DNA from: Moniliella sp. 'wahieum'
Lineage: Eukaryota > Basidiomycota > Moniliellomycetes > Moniliellales > Moniliellaceae
Assembly: GCA_003971905.1 (NCBI GenBank)
Contig: RSEE01000036.1
Span: forward strand, 496,001 to 560,000
Direction: 5' to 3'
DNA: 64,000 nucleotides
The stretch's first letter is position 1, and the number at the start of each line of letters is the position of its first letter. Below the pieces are notes generated by a model. It searched no databases, was not told where the DNA came from, and was given only the letters and a program-made list of their open reading frames with translations. Below are positions 54,932 through 64,000 of the stretch, one piece after another. The position numbers and the translations under genes are program-made.

Positions 54932-57120
54932 ATGGACGATCCGCTGGCCATCTGGGGCGCCGACTCGGACGCCGACGCCTCCTCCGACGCGCCCCCGCCC
55001 GTCGCCGTCCCCCGGCGGGTCCTCGCCCTCCTCCCCACCACCCACCGCGTCCGCGTCTGCTTCTGCCTCCGCCTTGCCCCTGCCTCCGCTCTCGCCCCCG
55101 CCCCGCCCCCGCCCCGTCCCCGCCGCAGCGACGACGATGACGAGCCCGGCTGGGGATTGGCGCCTTCCTCGCCCTCCCGCGCCCGCCCAGCCCGCCGCCG
55201 TGCCCATGCACATCTCCCTCCCCCCGCCTTCGCCCATGCTGTCCGTGTCGGACGTGCCCACCCCGCCCGCGCCCGCCGAGCCCCCCCCGCCCCCCACCCG
55301 GCCTCGCACGCGGCTCCGCCAGTCGTGCAAACATCCACCGAGGGCGTCGGCGTGGAGGCCGGCCTGGCCTACTACGAGTCGGAGCAGTCCAGGTCCTCGA
55401 GCGCCAGTGCATCGCGGCGCGCTTCGGGCCACAGCACCCCCACCGGCGTCCATGACAAGGCCGGCCTCAAGCTCAGCACCATCACTGCCCCGCCCACCCC
55501 GGACGAACAGCTGCCGGGCACACTTGCCTACCCCCACGGCCCTCTTGCCGTATTCAGTCCCGGACTGAGCCCCACCTTGCCAGGTACTGCCACGCGGATC
55601 GTCGGACGACCTGCCGGGCCTTCCTCTGCCCACCCCATCCTGCTCCACCAACATCTCTCCCGCTTGCATCAGCAAGATGCAGAGGCCAACGAAAAAGGAA
55701 AAGGGAAAGAGGTGGAGGCGTCTGTCTCGCCGGCTGAGCCAGCGGCTGATCAGCTCGGGGCTGAGAGGGAGGAGAAGCAAAAGGGGAAGGAGGACGTGGC
55801 CCTGACGCATACCCAGGCAGAGACGGAGCCTGAAACCGAGCCCGAGCCAAAGCCAAAGCCAGGGCCAGAGTCAGAACCTGAGCCAGAGACGAAGCCAAGG
55901 CAAGATCTAGAAGCTGCTGCGCCAGAGCCCATGCCGGCTGCCTCTGTTCCCTCTGCTCCGGAGCTCCAATCGTCCAACACGACAACAACCGGCCCTGCTG
56001 ACGCCGATGGGTTTCCGGACGACGGGTTCCCGGACGATGATGGGTTCGACGGCTTTGGTGAGCCAGGCGAGTTCACCGAGGGCGACGACTTTGGGGACTT
56101 TGGGGACTTTGGAGAGGCCGAAGCCGTACTTGCGCCTGCTGTGGCTGCACCAACAGCTGCCGGCGGTTGCGCAGACTGTTGCAATTCCCGCCACCGAACC
56201 TTCTCTCCAGGTTCCCGTCTATCCTTCTGACCCCGACGCGACCTCCGTCATGGCTGCGCTCTCGCGCGCTCAACTCTTGCCCTGGCTGTTTTCGCTGCCA
56301 TCTGCGAGCGGGCCGGAGAGTGTGGATCGGATTGCTTCGTTGGGACGTGGGGGATCCGGCAAACGGGGGGCGCAGGCCAAGTATTGGGCTCGTCGGAGGT
56401 GCGATAGGCTTGTTGGAACGGATGAAGCACTTGCCCGACTTACCGCCCGTATCATGGGAGCGCAGTCGCACTCGTGCCGAGCACCGTCACTCGCTCGCCT
56501 TGCCCACTGCCCCACCCCGGCCTCAGCCCAACCGGTCCCTCTCGCTTGCCGTCACTCCCGACGACACCAAGCTCTCCCGCACCGCCTCCCCAGCCCCGGC
56601 GCAGCGGAGCAATAGCCTGCAGCCTTCCACCAGCGAGGACGAGCGCAAGAGCAAGCGAGCGCCAACGAGCCCCCGCCTGGCTCGCGCCTGGATCGCGCCG
56701 CGGCACAGGCCGTGCTGAGCCACAACGCCGACGCGCTCCACCTGCTCTCCCTGCCCATCCTGCGCAACTTGGTCGACAGCGCCACGTCATTAACGGGCGC
56801 TGCCAGCAGCGAGCTGACCCACTGGCTCGAAGTGCGCGACGCGCTGGCAGCCGATGCCGAGACGTACAACACGATGATTCGCGATTTGGTCGTTGGTGCC
56901 TCGGCACGGTTGGGACCCGGTGCGCCACCGCCTTCGTCCGTTCGGGAGGGGGGAAGAAAACGGGGCGATGCGGTTCACGATGGGCGCCGGCATCCCGCGG
57001 CCGCAATCGCCAGCGTCCCGTTCCCCTGCTGCCTCCAGCCCAGCCAGCCGTACGGGGACCCCACTGGGCACCCATACCAAGGCTGGCAGTGGGCGCCAAA
57101 CGCCTTTGGGCCAGCGCTAA
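54932..57120 (+). CDS. Disordered acidic-phenylalanine protein, Laa2/aftiphilin-like candidate
   Basis: The start MDDPLAIWGADSDADASSDA is followed by a long Pro/Ala/Ser-rich disordered region, a Glu/Pro repeat (EPETEPEPKPKPGPE near 55840), and an acidic-Phe cluster DDGFDGFGEPGEFTEGDDFG with two GDFGDFG repeats. After frame breaks come VYPSDPDATSVMAALSRAQL, MKHLPDLPPVSWERSRTRAE, SLSLAVTPDDTKLSRTASPA and a helical block HLLSLPILRNLVDSATSLTG, HWLEVRDALAADAETYNTMI. It ends in SP repeats, with a stop near 57120. DFGDF-type motifs bind AP-1 gamma ears in yeast Laa2 and animal aftiphilin, hence the tentative role in clathrin/AP-1 traffic. The family match is by motif only. Confidence 0.6.
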
Positions 57121-57789
57121 GGGCAGCTCAGGCTGGTGCGAGCGACCAAGCTCAGTGAGGAACAACCGCCTGCCCATCTCGCGTCTCCTTTCCATCCTGC
57201 TTGCCTGACTCGCTTCTGTAATGCCCCTGCTGGAGCGGGCGGGCAGAGGTTTGCAGAGCGACTCGGGTGATGTGATGCATTGGTTTGGTCTAACAGAGGG
57301 AGATGCTACAACTACAAACCAGATAGGGACGAGGCGGCCGGGCCAGTCCGTCCACCAGCATGTAGTGGAAGAGGTATTAGTTGCTGGTTGTCGGAAGCAG
57401 AAGACAAAGGGACAGGACGTGGGGCGGAAGTAGCAGGGAGGACATGGGGAAGATGGACATGTAAGCAGCACTGGACAATTGAGGTATGGTGTTGGGGAGC
57501 GCGAGGAAAAGAGGGATGGGGGTAGCAAATGCTGGCAGCTGAAGAGCTGCGACCACATTGGCACCCATACCACTGGCAGCCAGGGAAAGTAGAGAGGGGG
57601 CTGCAGGCGAGCATGCGAAAAAGCAACAGGATGCGTTCCATAAGCCGCCACAGAGGATGATGAGCCAGGGAGTATGATGGTATGGACGAGAGAGAACAGA
57701 GGTGCATGTATGGAGATATGGGTACCACGTTTCCGTGGGGGCAAAAAAAGGAAGAGTAGGCCGAGTCGTCAGTCGTCAGTCGTCAGCCC
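57121..57789. other. Intergenic, converging 3' ends
   Basis: About 0.67 kb between two genes that converge. A tandem GTCAGTCGTCA array lies at 57768-57789. No gene is supported; a 430-codon antisense frame crossing it is compositional. Confidence 0.5.
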
Positions 57790-59793
57790 TCAGCGTACCG
57801 CCCGACACACGTTCTCGAACCGTCGAGCCAGAGCGCACCGCGCTTGGTAGCGGGCTGGATCGTGGTGGGCCAAGGTCGGGTGAGCCAGGAGGAGGGTCTC
57901 AACTTGGTCCAGAAGACCTCCTTTGCCCTCGAGCGGAAGGAGGCCGTGATCGTACTGGTGGATGCGGGTTTGGAAGATGGCTAGGTCAGTCGGTGAGAGT
58001 TCGGCGGCCAGGCAACGGTACGTGTCACGGTGGGCTCGGAGGTCGGATTCAGTCAGGCCCGAGTAAACTGTTGGTGGGGTATCAATAGGCAGGTCCAAGG
58101 TAGGGTGACCAGGGCAGTTGGGAGAGGAAGGGAGACAGGTTCAAAGGGCAAGGTGGGAGGGGAACCCGATGATGGGGATAACTGGTTCCGCACCCTGTTC
58201 TCGCCCACTTGTCTCTCCCTTATTGCTCGTCCGTCGGCTGCTGCGCACGACCTCCTCCGGGTCGAAGAAGTAGACGGGGCGTGTGACTGCCGTGGAAAGT
58301 GCCGAGACGGGCCCAGGCGGGCACGAGTACTCCTAGTACTGCGTGCTTGCGCAACGTCGGGCGAAAATAAGTCGTGACCCCAAGTGGGAATGGTTCCATA
58401 CAAGCTCGAGGTGGACCCTGAGCTGGTGGACGTGCATCCTCGCGGACGAGATGCACATGCGTCCTCCTCTACCTTGGCAGGGGGGGCAAACGAAGAAGCA
58501 ATGGCGGGGAATTCAGTCGCGGGTTCATTGGCCAGTTGCATATAGGGGAGAGTTGGACATCGTTGCTTCCCCCGGACCGGACGGGGAGATCATCCCCAGC
58601 GAAAGAATCGTGCCGTGTGTTGTTACTTTGCAGGGACAGACAAGAGCGCTTCGAAACAGTGGTCGGCGCGGAAGGCGGATTGGTGGTGGCTACGCCGTGA
58701 TGCTGTGTGGACATGTGGGGTGGCAAGGGACTTGGCCTACTAGAACTTCAAGGGGGCTGGGGAAGGAACCGTTAGAGGTGTTGGGACTGTTTCGCAGTGG
58801 TTGGCGATTGATGAAGGTCCATCCTCTGTCGCTCGGCTGGTCGCATGTTGGGGTTCAGAAGGAAGTGGGCTGGAACAGCAAAGTGGATTATCGAAGAGAG
58901 TATCGGCATGTGTCTTTTGCATCAACCACATCATAGAGGTCTGTCAGCACCGCACTGTCGATACACCCCTCGAGCTAGGCACGAAAGGGACAAGCTAGCA
59001 CTCGCCATGAAGGAACCATCAGATGTCAGATGACACACGTGACATATGACATACCTTTTGGTGCAGTTGGCGCGCGATGGAGGCCCAGAGATCTGCGTTG
59101 TTCGAAGCCGCAGCAAGCTTAACTTCAGCTTCTTGCCGCTCGCCCTGAAGCAGGATCAGCTTTCCTTCCAAGTGGGCCAGCAGGCGGGGGGTGAGATGCG
59201 CATTCTCGGCTCGGAGTTGAGAAAGGCAGGCGTGCTCCGCCCTTAGGGCATGGACCTCAGACCGTAAAGATCCGCTGTTGCGCAATGACCTGGGCATGAC
59301 GGTTCGGGCAACCGCGGGGAGGGAGAGGCGGCAAGCGCGGAGGATCTTGCAGTGCGTAAGTACCCATCCTCTCCAAGTCAATACGGCAGGTGTCGTCCTG
59401 CTCTTCAGCGGCAGGGGAAGACAATGGCGTCTCGGGCTCTGGCTCTTCGGGCTGGCTGGGGCTCGAAGCAAAAGGGGAGCATCGCAAACTTCCAACCTCG
59501 ATCTTGGTCTCGTCGCTAGCCGCAGAAGACGACACGGTCGTGGTGTTTTCGAACGAGGAGTCAAGAAAGGTGGATGTGGGTGCGGCTGAGTGTTGGAGGG
59601 GTTGATCGAGAGGTTGAGTCCACTGGCTAGGCGACCAACACACCGGCGACGGCCCTAATGCGGTGCTTAACACACGAATGTGCCGAGGATGGGCGGAGGA
59701 TGAGGGACCAGTGGGTTGGTGGCGAGGGCGGGTGGGGGGGAGACGGCCGGAACGGGAGGAGGCGGAGGACGATGGGGAGGACGAGGTTGGCAT
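57790..59793 (-). CDS. Orphan Ser/Pro-rich protein with a coiled coil
   Basis: No family recognised, and the single-gene model is provisional. The start MPTSSSPSSSASSRSGRLPP (59793) opens a disordered part (TFLDSSFENTTTVSSSAASD, EEPEPETPLSSPAAEEQDD), then after a frame break a coiled coil: SEVHALRAEHACLSQLRAEN, EGKLILLQGERQEAEVKLAA, ADLWASIARQLHQK. A GTATGT donor follows at 59055. Ser/Pro-rich frames continue to about 58100, and a compact C-terminal block VYSGLTESDLRAHRDTYRCL, TDLAIFQTRIHQYDHGLLPL, LLLAHPTLAHHDPARYQARC ends at 57790. The last block looks like a small helical domain and may be a separate gene. Codon bias supports coding for the first and last parts. Confidence 0.5.
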
Positions 59794-60871
59794 CGCGGTG
59801 CACAACACAGGAGATAGTTATACGTGGCTTGGATCCCAGTTGGTACCGGCGGAGGGAGAGCGTATATACGGAGGGGGGGTAGTGTGGAAAGAGAGGTGAC
59901 GCGGTGACGGCGGGAGGAGGAGGCGGCGGAAGGTACGGCTGGGTTTTGAACGTTGGCTGACTACTATAGTAGTGTGTAAGACCGGAGGAACCCAAGGGAT
60001 TGGGTGAAGAACCTCTGGAAATGTAGAGCAATGCAATCGCGATGGTGGTGGTTTTTGGTCTAAGCCTTGTGCCACACCTAGAGACAGGGGTTCAGACAAG
60101 CCTGAGTATACACGTGGAGGCTTCGGAGGACAAATCAGGGGTGAAGGGTGATGAGTGATGAGGCGCCTTGGCCCACGTACGGGACCACGGGTCCCAACAT
60201 AGTGGCTGAGATTCAATTGGTGGGAATGTGGAGGTGGTCGTCTGTGATGGAGCGGCGCAAACGAGGGATCAGAAACGAGGGATCAGAAACGAGGTGTATA
60301 CGATACTGCGGGGGGGCTTGGATGGCGGGTGGACTCGTCATTAATCATTTCTTTCTGGGGGCGGTGCGCGATCGCGTCAGCTCTGATCGAGGGCTGGGCT
60401 GAGCCTCAGGGCTGAGAACCCGAGGCCGATCGGATGGATCCGATGCTGGCAAGTATGCAGCTGTTGATTCAGTTGATCTGCCGCCCGATCATCGATGGCC
60501 ATTGATCATCGAGATCATTGCCATCCTGCGTTTCTGTTTGTGCGGGTGGTGTGTTTGAGCCGCGGTGGGAAGACCCGCCCGTGACGTGATGGTAAGTCAC
60601 CGAGTCTGAGGTCCCAGGACGAGAGTAGGGTCGACGATCAACTGGGTTAGATACGTGGGACATGGGACGTCGAATGTGTGGCAATGGAGGATCGATGATC
60701 GATGATCCAAGAAGTCACATCTCGATCATTGATCGCCCGGGGAGTGGTGGGCCCCATCTACATCGAGACTCTTGCGGAAAACACACCGCGCACATCGTCG
60801 ATGCGATGTACATGTATTAGGCCCAAAAGTCGAGATCCTAAGATGTTCAACCGCTATGCTGTGGGTTAGCG

Positions 60872-60920
60872 CTCAATTGAGCGTTGAGCTCAACGTTCAA
60901 CACGTTCAACGCATTGAACC
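60872..60920. repeat. Dense TTCAACGTTCAA palindrome cluster
   Basis: Within 49 nt the words CAATTGAG, GTTGAG, CTCAACGTTCAA, ACGTTCAACG and ATTGAACC follow each other, forming overlapping palindromes of the dispersed TTCAACGTT motif. Confidence 0.6.
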
Positions 60921-61068
60921 AAGTTCCTCAGCGCTCAAGCTACACGTTGACTGTGGATTATAGCCCCTGCGTGGCAAAAACATCTCAGATAGCCCCTTTT
61001 TGCACCCTTTTCGGAGCAAATAAATCTTCCTATCAGGGTCTCCTTGATTGTCCGTACTTTGGGACTCT

Positions 61069-61095
61069 CTTCAAGCTTCAAGCTTCAAGCTTCAA
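61069..61095 (+). repeat. CTTCAAG minisatellite
   Basis: Tandem CTTCAAG units running into CTTCAACG. This is the complement of the GAAGCTT array at 37207-37230, so the same short repeat occurs at two distant loci. Confidence 0.8.
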
Positions 61096-62032
61096 CGTGC
61101 AACCTTCAGATCTCAGAGGCGGTTCAGGGCATCTCTGTCACATGTCATTGATCCAATGTAGCTCCCACAGCCGCCCCTACTAGTCCCAGCGCCGACTGTG
61201 TCCTCATACGTTGTCTTCAGCCCACACATTATAGTGTCCTCTGCCACACATATGGGTAACACACAGAGGTACTATATCGGCCGTCAGAAGAAAGAGTACG
61301 TGCCCAATTACGCCAAACACTCTTTACGGCCCCTGAAAATTATGTCTCATCGATCGTCGAATAAGGTCCTCTGCTCTATATCTGTTCCCTCAGGCCTCAG
61401 GCGAGGAGCATCCAAGTCAGTGATATATTACTGGTATCGTTTTATCCTCATGAAGTTGGGAATAGTGTCGAGAGAGCGCTATTTATATTACCTTTCTTTA
61501 GCTGTTTTGTGGTAACGGATGACGACAAAAGCGCTCGACGCCCTGACTCCGCCTTTTGCACCACAACACCCACTACAGTGTACCCACCCATATCATCTGC
61601 AAAACTAAGAGCAGCCAAGCTTCAAGCTCTTCAAGCCAACTTCAGCTTTCAAGAGGAGCTCCAAATGATGCACATTGAACGTACTGATGAATTCAACGCT
61701 GAGCTGAACGTAATGGTCTTCGTGGCCACACGGCAGTGCAACCAGAAGAGAGACTCACACACAGGTGAGTCATCGTGCATCATTATGCATTATTGGCCTC
61801 TGTTCTGTATATTCTTTGTGCCATCTGATTTTGACCCTATAGAACGTACGGTCTTTACTAGTTACTCTCTTCAGTACTTCAGTGTGTTGCTAAAAAAGAA
61901 GGCTGAGATTCAAGGCACGGCTAAACGAAAAGTCGATGATGGATCGATGATATGACGGTCGATTAAAAGACGATAACGGCATTTTAGTGGCGCCAAAAAG
62001 ACCCCGGAAGCATTACCACAGAACAAAACAAC

Positions 62033-62147
62033 ATGGCTAATCGAAATTTCTGGTGCACAATCTTGTGGGCCTTGCCCACCTTCAATTTCGTACGTAGTCC
62101 TCACATCTATCCGGAACCTTGTTACCGGCATTTTCGATTAGCTATGA
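62033..62147 (-). mobile_element. MITE-like inverted-repeat element, copy B
   Basis: A 115-bp reverse-oriented copy of the element at 49582-49698. Its ends are CATGGCTAATCGAAA and TTTCGATTAGCTATG. It keeps the central GTGGGCCTTGCCCAC palindrome and differs by a few substitutions and small indels. Confidence 0.75.
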
Positions 62148-62779
62148 AGGGTCGAGAATTGAGAGACGGCAGAGGAGAGAGGCTGCTGCATGAAACAAGC
62201 GCCACGAAGCAGGAATCAGCGATCCGAGAGAACCTGGTCGCCTGGTAGTGTCGCAAGTCACCGTGGCGTGGCGGTGCCGCGATGCGATGACGGGGGTTTT
62301 GATGCAGGTGATCGCCCGCAGATGGTTCTTTTCTGGTGGATAAATTACCGATTGGATACTGGTAGGCTGCCCCCTGCGGCTCTCGATCGTTTCACACCCA
62401 TTGCCAATGGCTGCCCGTTATTGATTCGGCAACGCCCGGCGGTCCCTTGCTCCACACGCGGCGAACAAGCCACACCATCACGCCAGCATTTCACTGTGGC
62501 GCAGCGGCCATGGCTTCTGTTTTGGGTCGTTCTCTACCTTCTCTCGCGCGCCACGCCAACTGTCCAAGACTTGGGCACCAGCCCAACCGAGTGCATCCAT
62601 CGCAGCTGCTTCTCCTTCCTTCCCCACCGCCCAGCCCGTCTACCAGTACAGGTCCCCAGTCCATGCAGCCGCTCTGGTCTAAACCCCATACCACGATGCA
62701 CATGATGTAGTGTCCCTGCCTCCAGACCAACAACAATCAATATCAATATTCAATCACCGTCCCCGTTGCGTCGGTCGCT

Positions 62780-64000
62780 TCACTTTGACTTTGTCGGCGA
62801 GGCCAGTGCGTCCTGCACGTGCTCCTTGGCCTCTGCCACCTTGTCCTGCACGCTGTCGTTCGCCAGCCCAGCCAGGTCGGGCAGCGGGTTGGTTGAGCGC
62901 TGCACAGCGTTGGTCTGGCTCTGGGACGCCTCGACGCCCGACGCGCGCGCATGGACGTCCGAGTCGGATGCCGAGGGCGCAGGCGAGAGAGAGGCGGGTG
63001 GGCGGGAGGAGCGAGGCGGGCCCGGCGTTTGCTCGTCCAGCGGTCCAGCACACGGCCCAGGCCCAGCTGGAACGCCACCAGCCCAGCGGCGGCAACCCAG
63101 AGCCCGTACCAGCGTGCCGCGGCGTACGCTTGGGTCGAGCTGTGCCAGTCCAGGACAAGGAAGGGCGCAACGGTAAAGTTGAGCGTGGTTTGCGTCGCAA
63201 CCACACTGAGCGCCGAATAGAGCAGTTGCCCTTTCGTGTACCGTGGTCCCAACGAGCTGAATAGGTCGGGGTTCGACAGCAACTTTGCCAGTGACGGCAC
63301 GGCGTCCGGGCCGTGCGGTAGCGGAAAGGGTACAGTCATGTTGGGGTTCGGTGTCGTCGCTCCCGATACGGGGTAGAGAGACGAACTTGAGCCGGCTCGC
63401 AGCAGTACATCGTCCATCTCCTTCACTGTCTGCTCGTCCCCTTCGTCCTCCACTTCTTCTGACAAGTGCAGCATTTTCGCGCAGCACCTTGGCTTGGGTA
63501 CGGCGCGCACGCGCACGGCGCAGTGACGGGTTGGGCGTGTGGGGGTCTTCAAAGAAGAGCGGACGGATGTGGCGACGGATGTTCTTGGCCAGCGCAGAGA
63601 AAAGGCCAGCCAAGACGAACGCAAGGTAATACCCGGGCGCACACCATGCCAAAAGGCCGAAGTGAGGAAGGTGAGCATGCTCGCGGCAAAGCCTGGCTTG
63701 GCCCCGGGCGGGACGAGACGCTTGTAGACATTGTTGCGAAGCCAGATGTTGGTGTTGATGTTCCAATGGTCCAGCACTTCCTTCCAGTTGTTGGCCAATT
63801 CAATGTGCAGAATGTCCACGTTCAAACACCGATTCCATTGGGCTACCCAATGGTCCCTCTGTCCCGTCCGCTTACTAGGCGAGGCCGGGGCGTACCCATT
63901 GAACCCCAACCCGCTCACCACGCAAGCCCCGTCGGTGAGAGACCAAACGCCATAGTACTTGGTCCGGGCCGCCAAGCCAGCCAGCTGAATAAACAACATG
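62780..64000 (-). CDS. ALE1: MBOAT lysophospholipid acyltransferase, Ale1-like (5' end outside window)
   Basis: ER membrane enzyme that re-acylates lysophospholipids (Lands cycle). The visible part starts inside the family block FIQLAGLAARTKYYGVWSLT and shows GFNGY, NVDILHIELANNWKEVLDHW, NINTNIWLRNNVYKR with the conserved Asn region, and SAFWHG with the catalytic His, followed in another frame by PGYYLAFVLAGLFSALAKNI and RRHIRPLFFED. Then come the linker VPSLAKLLSNPDLFSSLG and membrane segments (YSALSVVATQTTLNFTVAPF, YGLWVAAAGLVAFQLGLG). The C-terminus ASQSQTNAVQRS to HVQDALASPTKSK stops at 62780. Three frame breaks are visible. The N-terminal membrane segments lie beyond position 64000. Confidence 0.9.

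Larger units (their letters stand above)
59794..62779. other. 3-kb intergenic block rich in short repeats
   Basis: AT-richer than the genes. It holds TTGAACGTTGG (59946), a 14-bp tandem AAACGAGGGATCAG at 60259-60294, GATCATCGATGG words (60480-60510, 60690-60735), a dense TTCAACGTTCAA cluster (60872-60920), a CTTCAAG array (61069-61095), a further CTTCAAG/TTGAACG zone (61610-61720), and a MITE-like copy (62033-62147). No protein domain is seen in any frame. Confidence 0.55.

Noticed and set aside
54770-55810. 346-codon minus-strand frame
   Set aside because: A Gly/Arg-rich shadow of the Laa2-like protein's Pro/Ala-rich region.
56452-57744. 430-codon minus-strand frame
   Set aside because: It overlaps the Laa2-like gene, lacks any domain and has a patchwork composition.
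60259-60294. Tandem AAACGAGGGATCAG as a CRISPR-like array
   Set aside because: Only two and a half direct copies with no spacers, in a eukaryotic nuclear context; a simple tandem duplication.

Overview
The window reads as nuclear DNA of a basidiomycete fungus. Coding regions are GC-rich. Genes are split by short introns (about 45-140 nt) with GTACGT/GTATGT/GTGAGT donors, CTAAC/CTGAC branch points and YAG acceptors. The gene content (cerato-platanin, Ste7/Fuz7-type MAPKK, GPI-anchored chitin deacetylase, CENP-A, COMPASS Spp1) is fungal and basidiomycete-like. Both recognised tRNA genes carry introns. I cannot name the genus. I see no plasmid, prophage, CRISPR array, rRNA gene, retrotransposon or viral sequence. 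There is also no evident secondary-metabolite cluster.

Layout. 0-15 kb: an ML-domain (NPC2-type) lipid-transfer protein, a transcriptional cyclin, a secreted cerato-platanin, an Oca1-type phosphatase-fold protein divergent from a Psr1/NLI-type phosphatase, a glycogen-targeting PP1 subunit (Gac1 type), Rad52 and a tRNA-Phe. 15-26 kb: a coiled-coil protein divergent from a Ste7-type MAPKK, then a large Unc13-like (MUN/C2) protein. 26-36 kb: two chitin deacetylase paralogues in divergent orientation, one predicted GPI-anchored and one secreted, with a SYLF-domain (Ysc84-type) gene and an orphan gene between them. 36-46 kb: gene-poor stretches, an orphan hydrophobic protein, CENP-A, a GPI-anchored Ser-rich protein and the COMPASS subunit Spp1. 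46-60 kb: LSM1, MOB1, cytochrome b5, an initiator tRNA-Met, a histidine acid phosphatase/phytase, an acidic-Phe (Laa2/aftiphilin-like) protein and a coiled-coil orphan. 60-64 kb: a 3-kb intergenic block with a MITE-like element, then an Ale1-type MBOAT lysophospholipid acyltransferase cut by the window end.

Functionally this is a mixed housekeeping neighbourhood: DNA repair, centromere, chromatin, mRNA decay, signalling, lipid remodelling and cell-wall modification. No operon-like system is visible. Several gene pairs share compact divergent promoters of 300-600 bp: Oca1/Psr1, coiled-coil/MAPKK, Spp1/LSM1 and phytase/Laa2-like.

Two points matter to a reader. First, most longer genes contain single-base frame breaks inside conserved domains, several beside homopolymers, while the shorter genes are intact. 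This looks like uncorrected assembly indels rather than mass pseudogenisation, so the gene spans below run across such breaks. Second, the intergenic DNA holds recurring short motifs: TTCAACGTT/TTGAACGTT palindromes, TKACGTCA about 175-190 nt upstream of four start codons, GGTCACCTGAC, and a 115-117-bp inverted-repeat element present twice. I did not find a convincing undescribed biological system.
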